A stretch of 64,000 bases of DNA from an uncultured bacterium (GTDB lineage Bacteria; Vulcanimicrobiota; Xenobia; Xenobiales; Xenobiaceae), in NCBI GenBank assembly GCA_934636825.1, contig CAKUBG010000013.1, forward strand, positions 6,158-70,157, in the 5' to 3' direction. A program made the position numbers and the translations under genes. Shown one piece after another: positions 43,464 to 51,709 of this stretch (the first letter of the stretch is position 1; each line of letters starts with the position of its first letter). The notes under the pieces are model-generated. The model did not search any database. It was given only the letters and a program-made list of their open reading frames with translations, and was not told the origin of the DNA.

Positions 43464-44663
43464 ATGAGCGATATCGATTATTTAGAGCGATTGCCTAAAA
43501 TTAACAGTGCAGCTTCTACAGACAACAGCTTTGCCTTATCAGAAGACGAGCGCCAAACGCTCGATGAAGAATCTAAGACGAAATTGATCGAGTTGCTGAA
43601 GCGTGAGGAGTCTGGAACTACTTCTGAAATAGTCAGCCGTTTTAAGAGCGGAGACAAAGAAGCTGCCGAGATTCTGGTGCGTACTTTCTATCCCTATGTT
43701 GAAAGTCTCTTGGTGGCTTTGGAAAAACGCGATTTGCAAGAGAGAGCTAGTGAGCGGGGAGGCATAGCACCGGCTTTAATTAGCAGCGGTGGTCGTCGCA
43801 AAGAGTTTCTTAATAGCTTTTTTACTGATTTCGTCAATAAAGCTGCTGATATAGATTTAAGTAAAGGTATTCGTCTTTATCTTTACAGCCATTGTGCCGA
43901 GCCTTTTATTAAACGTCTTCAGGACACTTTGGAGCAGCCGAAGGATAATACCGAAAGTTTAAAAGACAGTAGCCGAGAACGCAGTCTTTTCTTAGATGAC
44001 GAACCCGGGCACAAGGCTTTAGCCTCAACCAATTACAGAAGCCAGGACTATAGCAACCCAGCCAAAGACAGTCTTTTTTTTGAAGATATTCCCAAACCCA
44101 AGATGAGGATATCTGGTATACCGGCGACCAGAAGCTTAAGTGGCAAAGAAGATGTTGTAAACCGTGAACGCAATTCTGTTGCAAAAACAGGAGGCGTTAA
44201 GGGGCCTGTATATATGCGTCAAAGTGACAGCTTGGCAGGTGCTGCAAGTAGTGGAAGCATTGAAGTGCGGCGTGTCGGTACTTTGGGAAATGCTTCTAAT
44301 CAAGCCCAATTGTTGCGCACTGATTCTGGCACTAAAACTGCTATTTCGTCGCGTATACCTAGGAATAATGTCCATTTAGCTCCGGCTTTGAGCCCTTCTG
44401 AGGATATTCCGGAAAAAGAACCGGTTTCTGCCGCTCCTACAGCTCCGGCCCAACTGTCGCGTAAAGCTCAGGCAATAGCCGGTGGCTTAAAAAAATTGGC
44501 AGTCACCGATTTAGAAGCCTATCGGACTGTAGTTATGCGTTATTTTGCTAATTGCTCATTTGCTGAGTTGTGCCAGAAATTGGAAGTTACTTCCGCAGGA
44601 GAGATTGGCTTACGCCTTTTGCGAGGTTTATTGAGCCTGGGTGGCGAGCAACGCCCTAGTTAA
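43464..44663 (+). CDS. Divergent sigma-factor-like protein with a long internal insert
   Basis: The 399-residue protein resembles an ECF sigma factor pulled apart. Residues about 53-160 look like region 2 (EIVSRFKSGDKEAAEILVRTF, FLNSFFTDFVNKAAD, IRLYLYSHCAEPFIKRL). Residues about 335-395 look like region 4 (KLAVTDLEAYRTVVMRYFAN, CSFAELCQKLEVTSAGEIGL, RLLRGLLSL). About 170 residues of Ser/Arg/Pro-rich, low-complexity sequence lie between them. Key promoter-contact residues cannot be verified. Next door is a protein with two zinc-finger anti-sigma motifs, which supports the reading. It could also be a non-sigma regulator using the same folds. Confidence 0.55.
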   Translation: MSDIDYLERLPKINSAASTDNSFALSEDERQTLDEESKTKLIELLKREESGTTSEIVSRFKSGDKEAAEILVRTFYPYVESLLVALEKRDLQERASERGGIAPALISSGGRRKEFLNSFFTDFVNKAADIDLSKGIRLYLYSHCAEPFIKRLQDTLEQPKDNTESLKDSSRERSLFLDDEPGHKALASTNYRSQDYSNPAKDSLFFEDIPKPKMRISGIPATRSLSGKEDVVNRERNSVAKTGGVKGPVYMRQSDSLAGAASSGSIEVRRVGTLGNASNQAQLLRTDSGTKTAISSRIPRNNVHLAPALSPSEDIPEKEPVSAAPTAPAQLSRKAQAIAGGLKKLAVTDLEAYRTVVMRYFANCSFAELCQKLEVTSAGEIGLRLLRGLLSLGGEQRPS

Positions 44664-44742
44664 GAGTTCTCCGCTTTTTATTTTCTGTAAAAAAAGTGTA
44701 TTTTTTAGACAGATTCGACGATAGCTGGATGGTAGAAATATT

Positions 44743-46308
44743 GTGAGACCAAAGAAAAATGGCGCAGAGATTTGCCAAAACGAATATATAAAGGCTATGT
44801 TGGTACCTTACGCGGAGCGTTCCTTGGCTAAAGCGAATCGCGCTGAAGTAGAGGCTCATTTAGCTGAATGCCAGTTTTGCCGTGAAGAAGTTAGACGCTT
44901 ACACGACCTTATGCGTCCTTTGAGCGAATTGGCTAAAAGCGGGTTTAAACCTGTTTATGATGCTCATCCAACTCATGAGCAATTGTTCCGCTACTCTGTC
45001 GGTGATAGGAGACAGAGTAGAGAAGAACAGCGCAATATTCGTTTGCATATATTTATGTGCAGCGATTGTAGTAAAGAAATTCAGCTTATCAAACAAGTAG
45101 AGCACGACTTTGAGGGACTTTCCGCCGAAGACAGCAGCCGTTGGACTATGCCTCCGGTATTACGCAATCTCTTCGCTTCTCCCAGTCGCACTTCCGTTAT
45201 AGTAGAAAACGCTTTAGAAGAGCGCATCCCCAACATAGAACGCGTGCGAGCTATAATGCAAAAAGTTAATTTGCATTTGGTCGGTGTCGTGGCGGCTATT
45301 ATTTTGTTGATGTTCATTTGTTTATCGTTTATTACTTGTGGCAGCGGAGATGATGAACAACAAGCTAAAGTCAGTCCTTCACCTTCAAGCTCAGTTGTAG
45401 CGGCACAGACTGCAGTTAAAGAGGAATGGGTTGTTTTGCCTTTGGGTGACTTCAGCCCTGTAGAGGCTTGCACGGTACTAAGTTCTCAAGATATTGCCTA
45501 TCGCAGCACTAGAGGACGCTTAGAAGTAAAAGAAATTGATTTGGAAAGGGCCCAAGCTGCAGTAAATAAATATCGGGAAGGGTACAACTTACCTGAAAGT
45601 GCTCTAGCTTTGGAGGATAGCTCCACTCAGGATAGCTATGCTGAGGAGCAACCTTCTATTTCTGAAGATAATTATGACTCTGCATCTACAGAGACGTCTA
45701 GCGATCCTGTCGACTATAATTCTGCTGTCGGAGAAGAAGAAAAATCTGGGGCCAATTATGACACTACAGTGGCGGATAACAGATCGGTGGAAGAACCAAC
45801 TGTCTCTGTGGCTGTTGCTCCTAAGTCTGTACAAGCTACAGCATCTCATAGCAGCAAAACTTTCTCTCAGCCGCGTGTAGCCGTACCTGCACATCGTGCT
45901 GTTGTTCGTCCTGTTTATAGTGCTCAGCCTAAAGTTAAAGCTAAGGTTGCCTCTCGACCTACACGCGCTTACGATACAGCAGCCTATCAGCCTGCACCGT
46001 CTCCTATTTCTAAAACTTCAAAAAAGGTCTCTCCTGGAGACGGCCCCACACCTATTTCTGCTTCCTATGTTGCAGGCAGCAACCACCCCGAATCTTCACC
46101 CCGTTCAGCTGTCGCCCCTTCGCCGGCTATTATTCGTCCCGGCTCTGATGTAACCGTTTCTTCTATGCGCCGTCACACTTCTAAAACTGAATATGCGGCC
46201 GAAAGTACTGTTGCTGCTGAAGAACATACTTCTAAAAATGAAAACATGGTGGGTGGCAACACCTATGACGATGCAGACAGCGTTACAAATCGCGATACTA
46301 TAGAGTAG
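44743..46308 (+). CDS. Anti-sigma-like membrane protein with two zinc-finger motifs
   Basis: The 521-residue protein has two zf-HC2-type motifs, HLAECQFCREEV (His39, Cys43, Cys46) and HIFMCSDCSKEI (about 101-112), instead of the usual one. One membrane helix lies at about 178-200 (VGVVAAIILLMFICLSFITC). The periplasmic part begins with a small structured segment (VVLPLGDFSPVEACTVLSSQ, LEVKEIDLERAQAAVNKY) and then is about 230 residues of Ser/Pro/Ala/Thr-rich low complexity (SAVAPSPAIIRPGSDV). It follows the sigma-like gene by 79 bases and precedes the pseudo-ATPase by three. The likely role is membrane anchoring of the sigma-like protein. Confidence 0.65.
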   Translation: MRPKKNGAEICQNEYIKAMLVPYAERSLAKANRAEVEAHLAECQFCREEVRRLHDLMRPLSELAKSGFKPVYDAHPTHEQLFRYSVGDRRQSREEQRNIRLHIFMCSDCSKEIQLIKQVEHDFEGLSAEDSSRWTMPPVLRNLFASPSRTSVIVENALEERIPNIERVRAIMQKVNLHLVGVVAAIILLMFICLSFITCGSGDDEQQAKVSPSPSSSVVAAQTAVKEEWVVLPLGDFSPVEACTVLSSQDIAYRSTRGRLEVKEIDLERAQAAVNKYREGYNLPESALALEDSSTQDSYAEEQPSISEDNYDSASTETSSDPVDYNSAVGEEEKSGANYDTTVADNRSVEEPTVSVAVAPKSVQATASHSSKTFSQPRVAVPAHRAVVRPVYSAQPKVKAKVASRPTRAYDTAAYQPAPSPISKTSKKVSPGDGPTPISASYVAGSNHPESSPRSAVAPSPAIIRPGSDVTVSSMRRHTSKTEYAAESTVAAEEHTSKNENMVGGNTYDDADSVTNRDTIE

Positions 46309-46311
46309 CGT

Positions 46312-47226
46312 ATGGGTATTCCTGTTCTGGAAGTTACCAATTTAGCCTATTGGGGGGACAATGTCGCTTTAAAGGTTCCTATGTCCTTCGTTTTGGAAGC
46401 TGGAGACATAGGAGTAGTTATCAGTCAAAATCTGAGCAGCTCGGCCAATTTGTTGCATGCTGTAGCTGGAATGCCAACTTCACGCCGCAACAAGATAAGT
46501 ATCGGCGCTCATGCAAACACTTCTACTGCTGCCAAGTATTTGTTTGGATTTGTTCCTGCAAAGTCGGAATTTTATGAAGAACTTACCGTTTGGGAACAAC
46601 TGGCTATTGGCGCTGAATTATACAATGTAGACAAACACTATCGTCCTTATGCTATATATGAAGCTCTGGAAATTACCCAAATAACTCAATATAAAGATGT
46701 ACAACTTGTCCAAATTGCTGATCTAAATTTGCGCAAACGCATAAGTATAGCCGGAGCTTTGGTACACAGTCCGCGTTTAGTTATAATAGAAGATCTATTC
46801 AGAGGTAGTGACTTTCGCAATTGGCAAAAAATGACCGATATACTTGACCAAATTCGTAATACCGGTAAAGCCATTCTTTTGTCTGCTGAAAGTTTACTCA
46901 ACCTAGAATCACTGTACAGTCAATTATTTGTTGTCGGTGAAAATGAAGTTTTTGTGCACGGCTTGTATCCTCAAATAGCGCAAAAAATCGGACAATACAA
47001 TTTAGTGCAATTACAAGTTTGGGATACAGGAATAGATAGTGCCATACATTGTTTAAATGAGTCAGTCGATGTATTCGACATATTGCAAAAGGACGACGAT
47101 CCTGGAGTATTGCGTTTCTTTTTTAAGGGTGACGGTACAAAATTGCATAATCTTGTCTCAATTTTAAAAAATAACAATATACCCATTGTATCTTGTTTGG
47201 CTGTAGACAATTTTTTTGGACGCTGA
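46312..47226 (+). CDS. Degenerate ABC ATPase-like protein (pseudo-ATPase)
   Basis: The 304-residue protein keeps the layout of an ABC-2/GldA-type ATP-binding subunit: LEVTNLAYWGDNVALKVPMS, GFVPAKSEFYEELTVWEQLA, and GALVHSPRLVIIEDLFRGSD. The catalytic motifs are gone, however. Walker A GPNGAGKSTLL is replaced by SQNLSSSANLL (no lysine), the LSGGQ signature by LNLRKRIS, the Walker B DE pair reads ED, and the H-loop His position is Glu in LLSAESLL. It therefore should not hydrolyse ATP in the normal way and may act as a binding or scaffold protein. It begins three bases after the anti-sigma-like gene. No permease gene is near. Confidence 0.65.
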   Translation: MGIPVLEVTNLAYWGDNVALKVPMSFVLEAGDIGVVISQNLSSSANLLHAVAGMPTSRRNKISIGAHANTSTAAKYLFGFVPAKSEFYEELTVWEQLAIGAELYNVDKHYRPYAIYEALEITQITQYKDVQLVQIADLNLRKRISIAGALVHSPRLVIIEDLFRGSDFRNWQKMTDILDQIRNTGKAILLSAESLLNLESLYSQLFVVGENEVFVHGLYPQIAQKIGQYNLVQLQVWDTGIDSAIHCLNESVDVFDILQKDDDPGVLRFFFKGDGTKLHNLVSILKNNNIPIVSCLAVDNFFGR

Positions 47227-47295
47227 AACACTTTTTTAGCGGAAGGAGAACAATTGGGGCTGTAGAACCGATCACGAAAGTTCATTTCACAACTG

Positions 47296-47358
47296 AACTG
47301 CTTAGGGCGGGCTGTCCTTCACGAAACGTAAGGAATTGTGTTCGGCAGTTTCGTTTTT
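47296..47358 (+). promoter_or_regulatory. Possible terminator/antiterminator pair in the leader of the small secreted protein gene
   Basis: ACGAAAC (47321-47327) can pair with GTTTCGT (47348-47354), followed by TTTTT, which would be a terminator. AACTGC (47296-47301) can instead pair with GCAGTT (47345-47350). The two pairings share bases and cannot form together. The stems are short, so this is only suggestive; the hairpin may simply end the preceding operon. Confidence 0.35.
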
Positions 47359-47431
47359 GGGGCTGTCAAAAATGGTCCCGTCAACATTGAGATGGCCCTT
47401 GAGGGCCGAGAAAGCGAGTGGAGTAGGCTAA

Positions 47432-47965
47432 ATGCGTAAATTCACAGCCACACTCTTCCTGCTGGCCACTTTGTCGCTGGGCTGCCTAGCGGTAGGTGCT
47501 GCGCCGGCTATGGCGGATGAGAGCATGAAGACCGTGAACTTAGTAACTGAGTTCGGTCCTTACACTTATAGTATTTATGAGTATCCTTCTTACAATACCA
47601 GTTTCTTCTTCTATGAGAATAGCTACGTCGAATTTGACGTAGTAAATGGTACTTCTTGGAGAATCGAAGCCCCTAAGGCTATGATTCACAAGGAGCCCGC
47701 TGTCCCCGGTGAGACTTTGCTGGGCACCGGCCGCACCTACAATTCCATCGAGAATTTTGACGTATACTTCTACGCTCCCGACGGCACTCTCTTAGCTACC
47801 CGCAAGAACGCTAGATTGAGCGACAATTATAGCTTCCCCCGTGAGCGTCAGCATGACAAGGTGCGTGTGCGCATCGAGTCTAGAGGCGTGCAGAACTTAG
47901 ATGCTAAGTTCATCGTTTGGGATCCGGTCAACCCTGTGGTTGCCAAACCCATTGTAGAGAAGTAG
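47432..47965 (+). CDS. Small secreted protein of unknown function
   Basis: The 177-residue protein has a clear signal peptide (LFLLATLSLGCLAVGAAPAMA before DESMK). The mature part is rich in Tyr, Phe, Asn and Ser (FGPYTYSIYEYPSYNTSFFF, YNSIENFDVYFYAPDG), with a beta-sandwich look and no cysteines. It uses the biased codons seen in nifJ and has its own strong terminator, suggesting high expression. I do not recognise a family. GGAG precedes the ATG by eight bases. Confidence 0.75.
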   Translation: MRKFTATLFLLATLSLGCLAVGAAPAMADESMKTVNLVTEFGPYTYSIYEYPSYNTSFFFYENSYVEFDVVNGTSWRIEAPKAMIHKEPAVPGETLLGTGRTYNSIENFDVYFYAPDGTLLATRKNARLSDNYSFPRERQHDKVRVRIESRGVQNLDAKFIVWDPVNPVVAKPIVEK

Positions 47966-48054
47966 TTTTTGCTCGTAGCGATGCGCTCTCATATCATTGT
48001 TTTCATGTAAATAGAGCAAAAGAGATATCGATTGGGCGCATTGAGCACTTCAAG

Positions 48055-48096
48055 TAGACATTTCCGGCAATATAGTCGGAAACGTCTATTTTTTTT
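48055..48096 (+). terminator. Rho-independent terminator
   Basis: TAGACATTTCCG (48055-48066) pairs with CGGAAACGTCTA (48077-48088; one mismatch) and is followed by eight T. Confidence 0.9.
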
Positions 48097-48241
48097 GCCT
48101 TTTTAGGAAAACGAAAAAATATAAGCTAATCAAGATAAATTCTAACGTTAATAAAATAAAGAATGGCTATAATAACAGGCGGTGGATTCTATCCTGGTTG
48201 TGGGGTGGGGATACTGAATTTTATTCTATGGAGTTTTAGTT

Positions 48242-50173
48242 ATGGCTGCGCAAACATATGAATTTCAGGCTCAGGCTCGCCAACTCTTAAATTTAGTTAT
48301 CAATTCTATTTATTCTAATAAAGAAATATTTTTACGTGAGTTGCTCTCCAATGCCTCTGACGCTTTAGATAAATTACGTTTAGAAGCTTTGAAAAATTCC
48401 GAGTTGGAAGCTGACCTTTCCCATTTGCATATCACCATTGAACGCGATACCGAAAAGCGCACTTTGAAAGTGATAGATAATGGTATCGGTATGAATGCCG
48501 AAGATCTTAAAGGTTTGATTGGTACAATCGCTCGCTCTGGAACTGCTGAGTTTTTGCAAAAAGCTACCGAAAACAAATCAGAAGCTGCTGAATTGATTGG
48601 TCAGTTTGGTGTTGGCTTCTATTCTGTGTTTATGGTTGCCAAGAAAGCCGTTATCGAAACTCGCAAGCTCGGAGATAAGGAAGGTTATCGTTGGGAATCT
48701 GCTGGAGACGGCTCTTATACTATTGAAGAAGCTGGGCCGCTCCCTCAAGGTACCGCTATTACTTTATATTTGAAAGATGCCGATGAAGAAAACGAGTTAG
48801 CCGATTATACTCAAGAATGGGTTATACGCGATTTAGTAAAGCGTTATTCAGATTTTATCTCTTATCCCATTGAGATGATGGTTACTAAACGGGAGACAAT
48901 TCCTGCCGATAAAGAAGGCGGGGAGCCTAAGACTGTTGAGAAGCAAGAGTTAGAGACTCTCAATTCTATGAAAGCTCTTTGGGCTCGTCCTGAAAGCGAA
49001 GTCGAGCCTAAGGAATATAATGACTTCTACCGTCGCATAGCTCACGATTGGCAAGATCCTTTAAAAGTTATTACCATGAAGGGCGAAGGTACGTTCGAAT
49101 TCCAAGCCTTGCTTTTCATTCCGGCTAAAGCTCCCTTCGATTTATATATGCCTGAAAGCAAGAGAGGCATACAGCTCTATGTAAAGCGCGTCTTTATCAT
49201 GGATGATTGCGAAGAACTCTTGCCTCCTTATCTTCGCTTCTTGCGCGGTGTAGTCGATTCCAGCGATCTTTCTCTCAATGTTTCCAGAGAGATTTTACAA
49301 AAAGATCGTCAGATTAAGGCTATTAACAAGAGTATTGTCCGCAAGGTTTTGAGCGTACTCAAAAATATGTTGGAAGAAAAACCTGAAGAATATCGCAAAT
49401 TCTGGCAAGAATTTGGTAAAGTGCTTAAAGAAGGGCTTTATAATGATGCTTCCAACCGTGAGAGAATTTTGGATGTCATGTTGGCAGATTCTACTCATTC
49501 TGCCGAGTTGACTACTCTCAAAGATTATGTCTCTCGTATGAAAGAGGGACAAGAGAACATCTATTATATTACCGGAGAAAATCGCGAGCGCTTAGCTAAA
49601 GCTCCGCAAATGGAGGTTTTTAAAGCTAAAGGTATTGAAGTGCTCATTTTGAGTGATCCTATCGACTCTGTTTGGGTAGAGATGGTTAGCGAATACCAAG
49701 GCAAGAAGTTCAAATCTGTATTGCGTGGTGCTCTTGAATTGGGTGATGAAGCTGAAAAGAAGGCTGCTGAAGAAAAATTGGAAACGCAGCGCAAAGACTT
49801 GGCTTCTATGACCGCTTGGATGGGTAGCGATTTGGAGAGTAAAGTAAAAGAAGTTCGCGTCTCTAACCGACTCACCGATTCGCCAGCTTGTTTGGTCTCC
49901 GATGAAAACGACCCTACACCTTCCATGGAAAAGATTATGAAAGCTATGGGACAAAATTTCCCTGCAGTAAAGCGTGTTTTGGAGATTAACCCTGAGCATG
50001 CCATAATCAAGCGTTTGCATGAACTTTACAGTCAAGATGGAGATAGTGAAGATCTTAAGTCTGTTGTAGATTTGATTTACGATCAGGCTGTCTTGGCTGA
50101 AGGTGGCGAACTTGCCGATCCGGCCGGTTTCTCTGCTGCTTTAAGTAAAGTAATTAGCAAAGCTTTGCACTAG
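48242..50173 (+). CDS. htpG: Chaperone HtpG (Hsp90)
   Basis: The 643-residue protein is a full-length bacterial Hsp90: N-terminal GHKL ATPase domain (SNKEIFLRELLSNASDALDK, VIDNGIGMNAEDL, IGQFGVGFYSVFMVA), the middle domain with GIQLYVKRVFIMDDCEELLP, LRFLRGVVDSSDLSLNVSRE and the catalytic Arg region, and a C-terminal dimerisation domain (MEKIMKAMGQNFPAVKRVLE). It folds clients under stress using ATP. It has its own terminators on both sides, so it is monocistronic. A TATAAT lies at 48168-48173 with a poor -35. Confidence 0.97.
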   Translation: MAAQTYEFQAQARQLLNLVINSIYSNKEIFLRELLSNASDALDKLRLEALKNSELEADLSHLHITIERDTEKRTLKVIDNGIGMNAEDLKGLIGTIARSGTAEFLQKATENKSEAAELIGQFGVGFYSVFMVAKKAVIETRKLGDKEGYRWESAGDGSYTIEEAGPLPQGTAITLYLKDADEENELADYTQEWVIRDLVKRYSDFISYPIEMMVTKRETIPADKEGGEPKTVEKQELETLNSMKALWARPESEVEPKEYNDFYRRIAHDWQDPLKVITMKGEGTFEFQALLFIPAKAPFDLYMPESKRGIQLYVKRVFIMDDCEELLPPYLRFLRGVVDSSDLSLNVSREILQKDRQIKAINKSIVRKVLSVLKNMLEEKPEEYRKFWQEFGKVLKEGLYNDASNRERILDVMLADSTHSAELTTLKDYVSRMKEGQENIYYITGENRERLAKAPQMEVFKAKGIEVLILSDPIDSVWVEMVSEYQGKKFKSVLRGALELGDEAEKKAAEEKLETQRKDLASMTAWMGSDLESKVKEVRVSNRLTDSPACLVSDENDPTPSMEKIMKAMGQNFPAVKRVLEINPEHAIIKRLHELYSQDGDSEDLKSVVDLIYDQAVLAEGGELADPAGFSAALSKVISKALH

Positions 50174-50213
50174 AGATTTAAGGGGGCGTTATTCTTCAGC
50201 TCACCCCCTGTAA

Positions 50214-50263
50214 AAGAAGCGGCGTTCAGCTATTTTATAGCTATGTACCGCTTCTTTTTTTTT
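50214..50263 (+). terminator. Terminator after htpG
   Basis: AAGAAGCGG (50214-50222) pairs with CCGCTTCTT (50248-50256), inner AGCTAT/ATAGCT, then a T-run. Confidence 0.9.
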
Positions 50264-50438
50264 AGCATTTTTTACTTATGGTTTGAAAGGAATTATGCTC
50301 AAATTGGGGTAGTAAAGGCAGCTTTTGCTTTTATATAATTTTTTTCAGCTGCGCAGCAAAATTATTGGGCGTAAGACCAAGCTGGTTTTAGCCTTATAGT
50401 TTTGCTTTTTTTTTGTGAATTTGAGGTTTTTTTCTTAC

Positions 50439-51632
50439 ATGAAAGAGAATTCCAGAGCTTTTTTGCTATTATTTATGGGCGTATTAACTGCCTTTGGGCC
50501 GTTTGTAACAGATATGTATTTGCCCACTTTACCTTCCATGACCGAGTATTTCTCAACCGGTATGTCTCAAGTTCAGCTGGGACTCACTTTCTCTATGCTG
50601 GGGTTGGCTCTTGGGCAACTTGGCTTTGGCCCTTTAAGCGATAAAATAGGTCGACGTCATCCTTTGCTCATTTCTATGGTCGTATTTGTTGTCTCGACTT
50701 TGGCTTGTATCTTCGCTCCTAATATTGAATTCTTTCTGGGAATGCGCTTTTTGCAAGGTATAGCTGGAGCGGGTGGTATTGTTATAGCTCGTTCTATTGC
50801 TGCCGATAAATTTTCCGGTCGTGATTTGGCCAAAGCTTTGGCTATTGTTGGAGCCATTAACGGCGTTGCTCCTGTTGCGGCTCCCATTATAGGTGGAGTT
50901 TGCTGCGATTTTATCGGTTGGCGCGGTATTTTCGCCATTTTATTAGTTTTGGGCTTAATTATAGGCCTTATGTGCTTTTTTTATAAAGAAACTCTTGAAG
51001 AAGACAGACGCTCTAAGGAAAAATGGTCGTCTGTTTTAAAAATGTTCAGCACAGTCATAAAGAAAAAACGCTTCATCAGTTATGTTTTGCAAATGGCTGC
51101 GGCACAGGGAATCCTTTTTGGCAATATTGCTTCCTCGCCGTTTTTAATTCAAAATTTGCACCACAAAAGCGCTTTGGTCTTTAGTTTGTATTTCGCTGTT
51201 AATTCCATTGCTATTGCTATGGGTGCTGCCATGTCTGCCAAATTTGAAAAACAAGAAAAATGTATTTTTTATAGTTGTGTAGGCATGTTGCTGGGCGCTG
51301 TGGCTTGCGCTTTGGCTTTAAATTTAGGTGCTTCCTTAATCATTTATGAAATTATAGTTACAGCTCTTTGCTTTGCCATGGGCATGACTTTTACAGCAGC
51401 TACCGCTTTAGCTATGAATGAAGTACGTGACAATGCTGGTGCTGGATCGGCAATTTTTGGAGCCTTAGGTTTTATAGTTGGAGGCTTAGTTTCTCCTTTA
51501 GTAGGTTTAGGCGAGATTACTCATTCAGTATCAATTGTCTTTATAGTAGCTGCACTTACTTCCACTTTGTTTGCTTGGTTAGCTAGGCGTACTACAGACA
51601 ACGTTTTAGCAAAAGTGAATGCTGCTGCCTAA
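50439..51632 (+). CDS. Bcr/CflA-family multidrug efflux MFS transporter
   Basis: The protein has 12 predicted helices and the Bcr/CflA marks: FVTDMYLPTLPSMTEYFSTG near the start, GQLGFGPLSDKIGRRHPLL (the loop 2-3 motif) and FLQGIAGAGGIVIARSIAADKFSGRDLAKA. Such drug:H+ antiporters export antibiotics and related compounds. I start it at ATG 50439 (MKENSRAFLLLFMGVL), with TTGAGG upstream at a rather long spacing; GTG 50415 gives eight more residues but has no ribosome site. It stands alone between terminators. Confidence 0.9.
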   Translation: MKENSRAFLLLFMGVLTAFGPFVTDMYLPTLPSMTEYFSTGMSQVQLGLTFSMLGLALGQLGFGPLSDKIGRRHPLLISMVVFVVSTLACIFAPNIEFFLGMRFLQGIAGAGGIVIARSIAADKFSGRDLAKALAIVGAINGVAPVAAPIIGGVCCDFIGWRGIFAILLVLGLIIGLMCFFYKETLEEDRRSKEKWSSVLKMFSTVIKKKRFISYVLQMAAAQGILFGNIASSPFLIQNLHHKSALVFSLYFAVNSIAIAMGAAMSAKFEKQEKCIFYSCVGMLLGAVACALALNLGASLIIYEIIVTALCFAMGMTFTAATALAMNEVRDNAGAGSAIFGALGFIVGGLVSPLVGLGEITHSVSIVFIVAALTSTLFAWLARRTTDNVLAKVNAAA

Positions 51633-51642
51633 TTGAGCTAAT

Positions 51643-51680
51643 AAAAAGACGGACTTTCTTTAGAGAAAATCCGTCTTTTT
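51643..51680 (+). terminator. Bidirectional terminator
   Basis: AAAAAGACGGA (51643-51653) pairs with TCCGTCTTTTT (51670-51680) between two convergent genes. Confidence 0.9.
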
Positions 51681-51709
51681 ACTTTATAATAGTAAATTAG
51701 AGCTTAGCT

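Noticed and set aside
50334..50339. Perfect TATAAT upstream of the Bcr/CflA gene
   Set aside because: A/T-rich setting and no acceptable -35 at 16-18 bases; left out as a feature.
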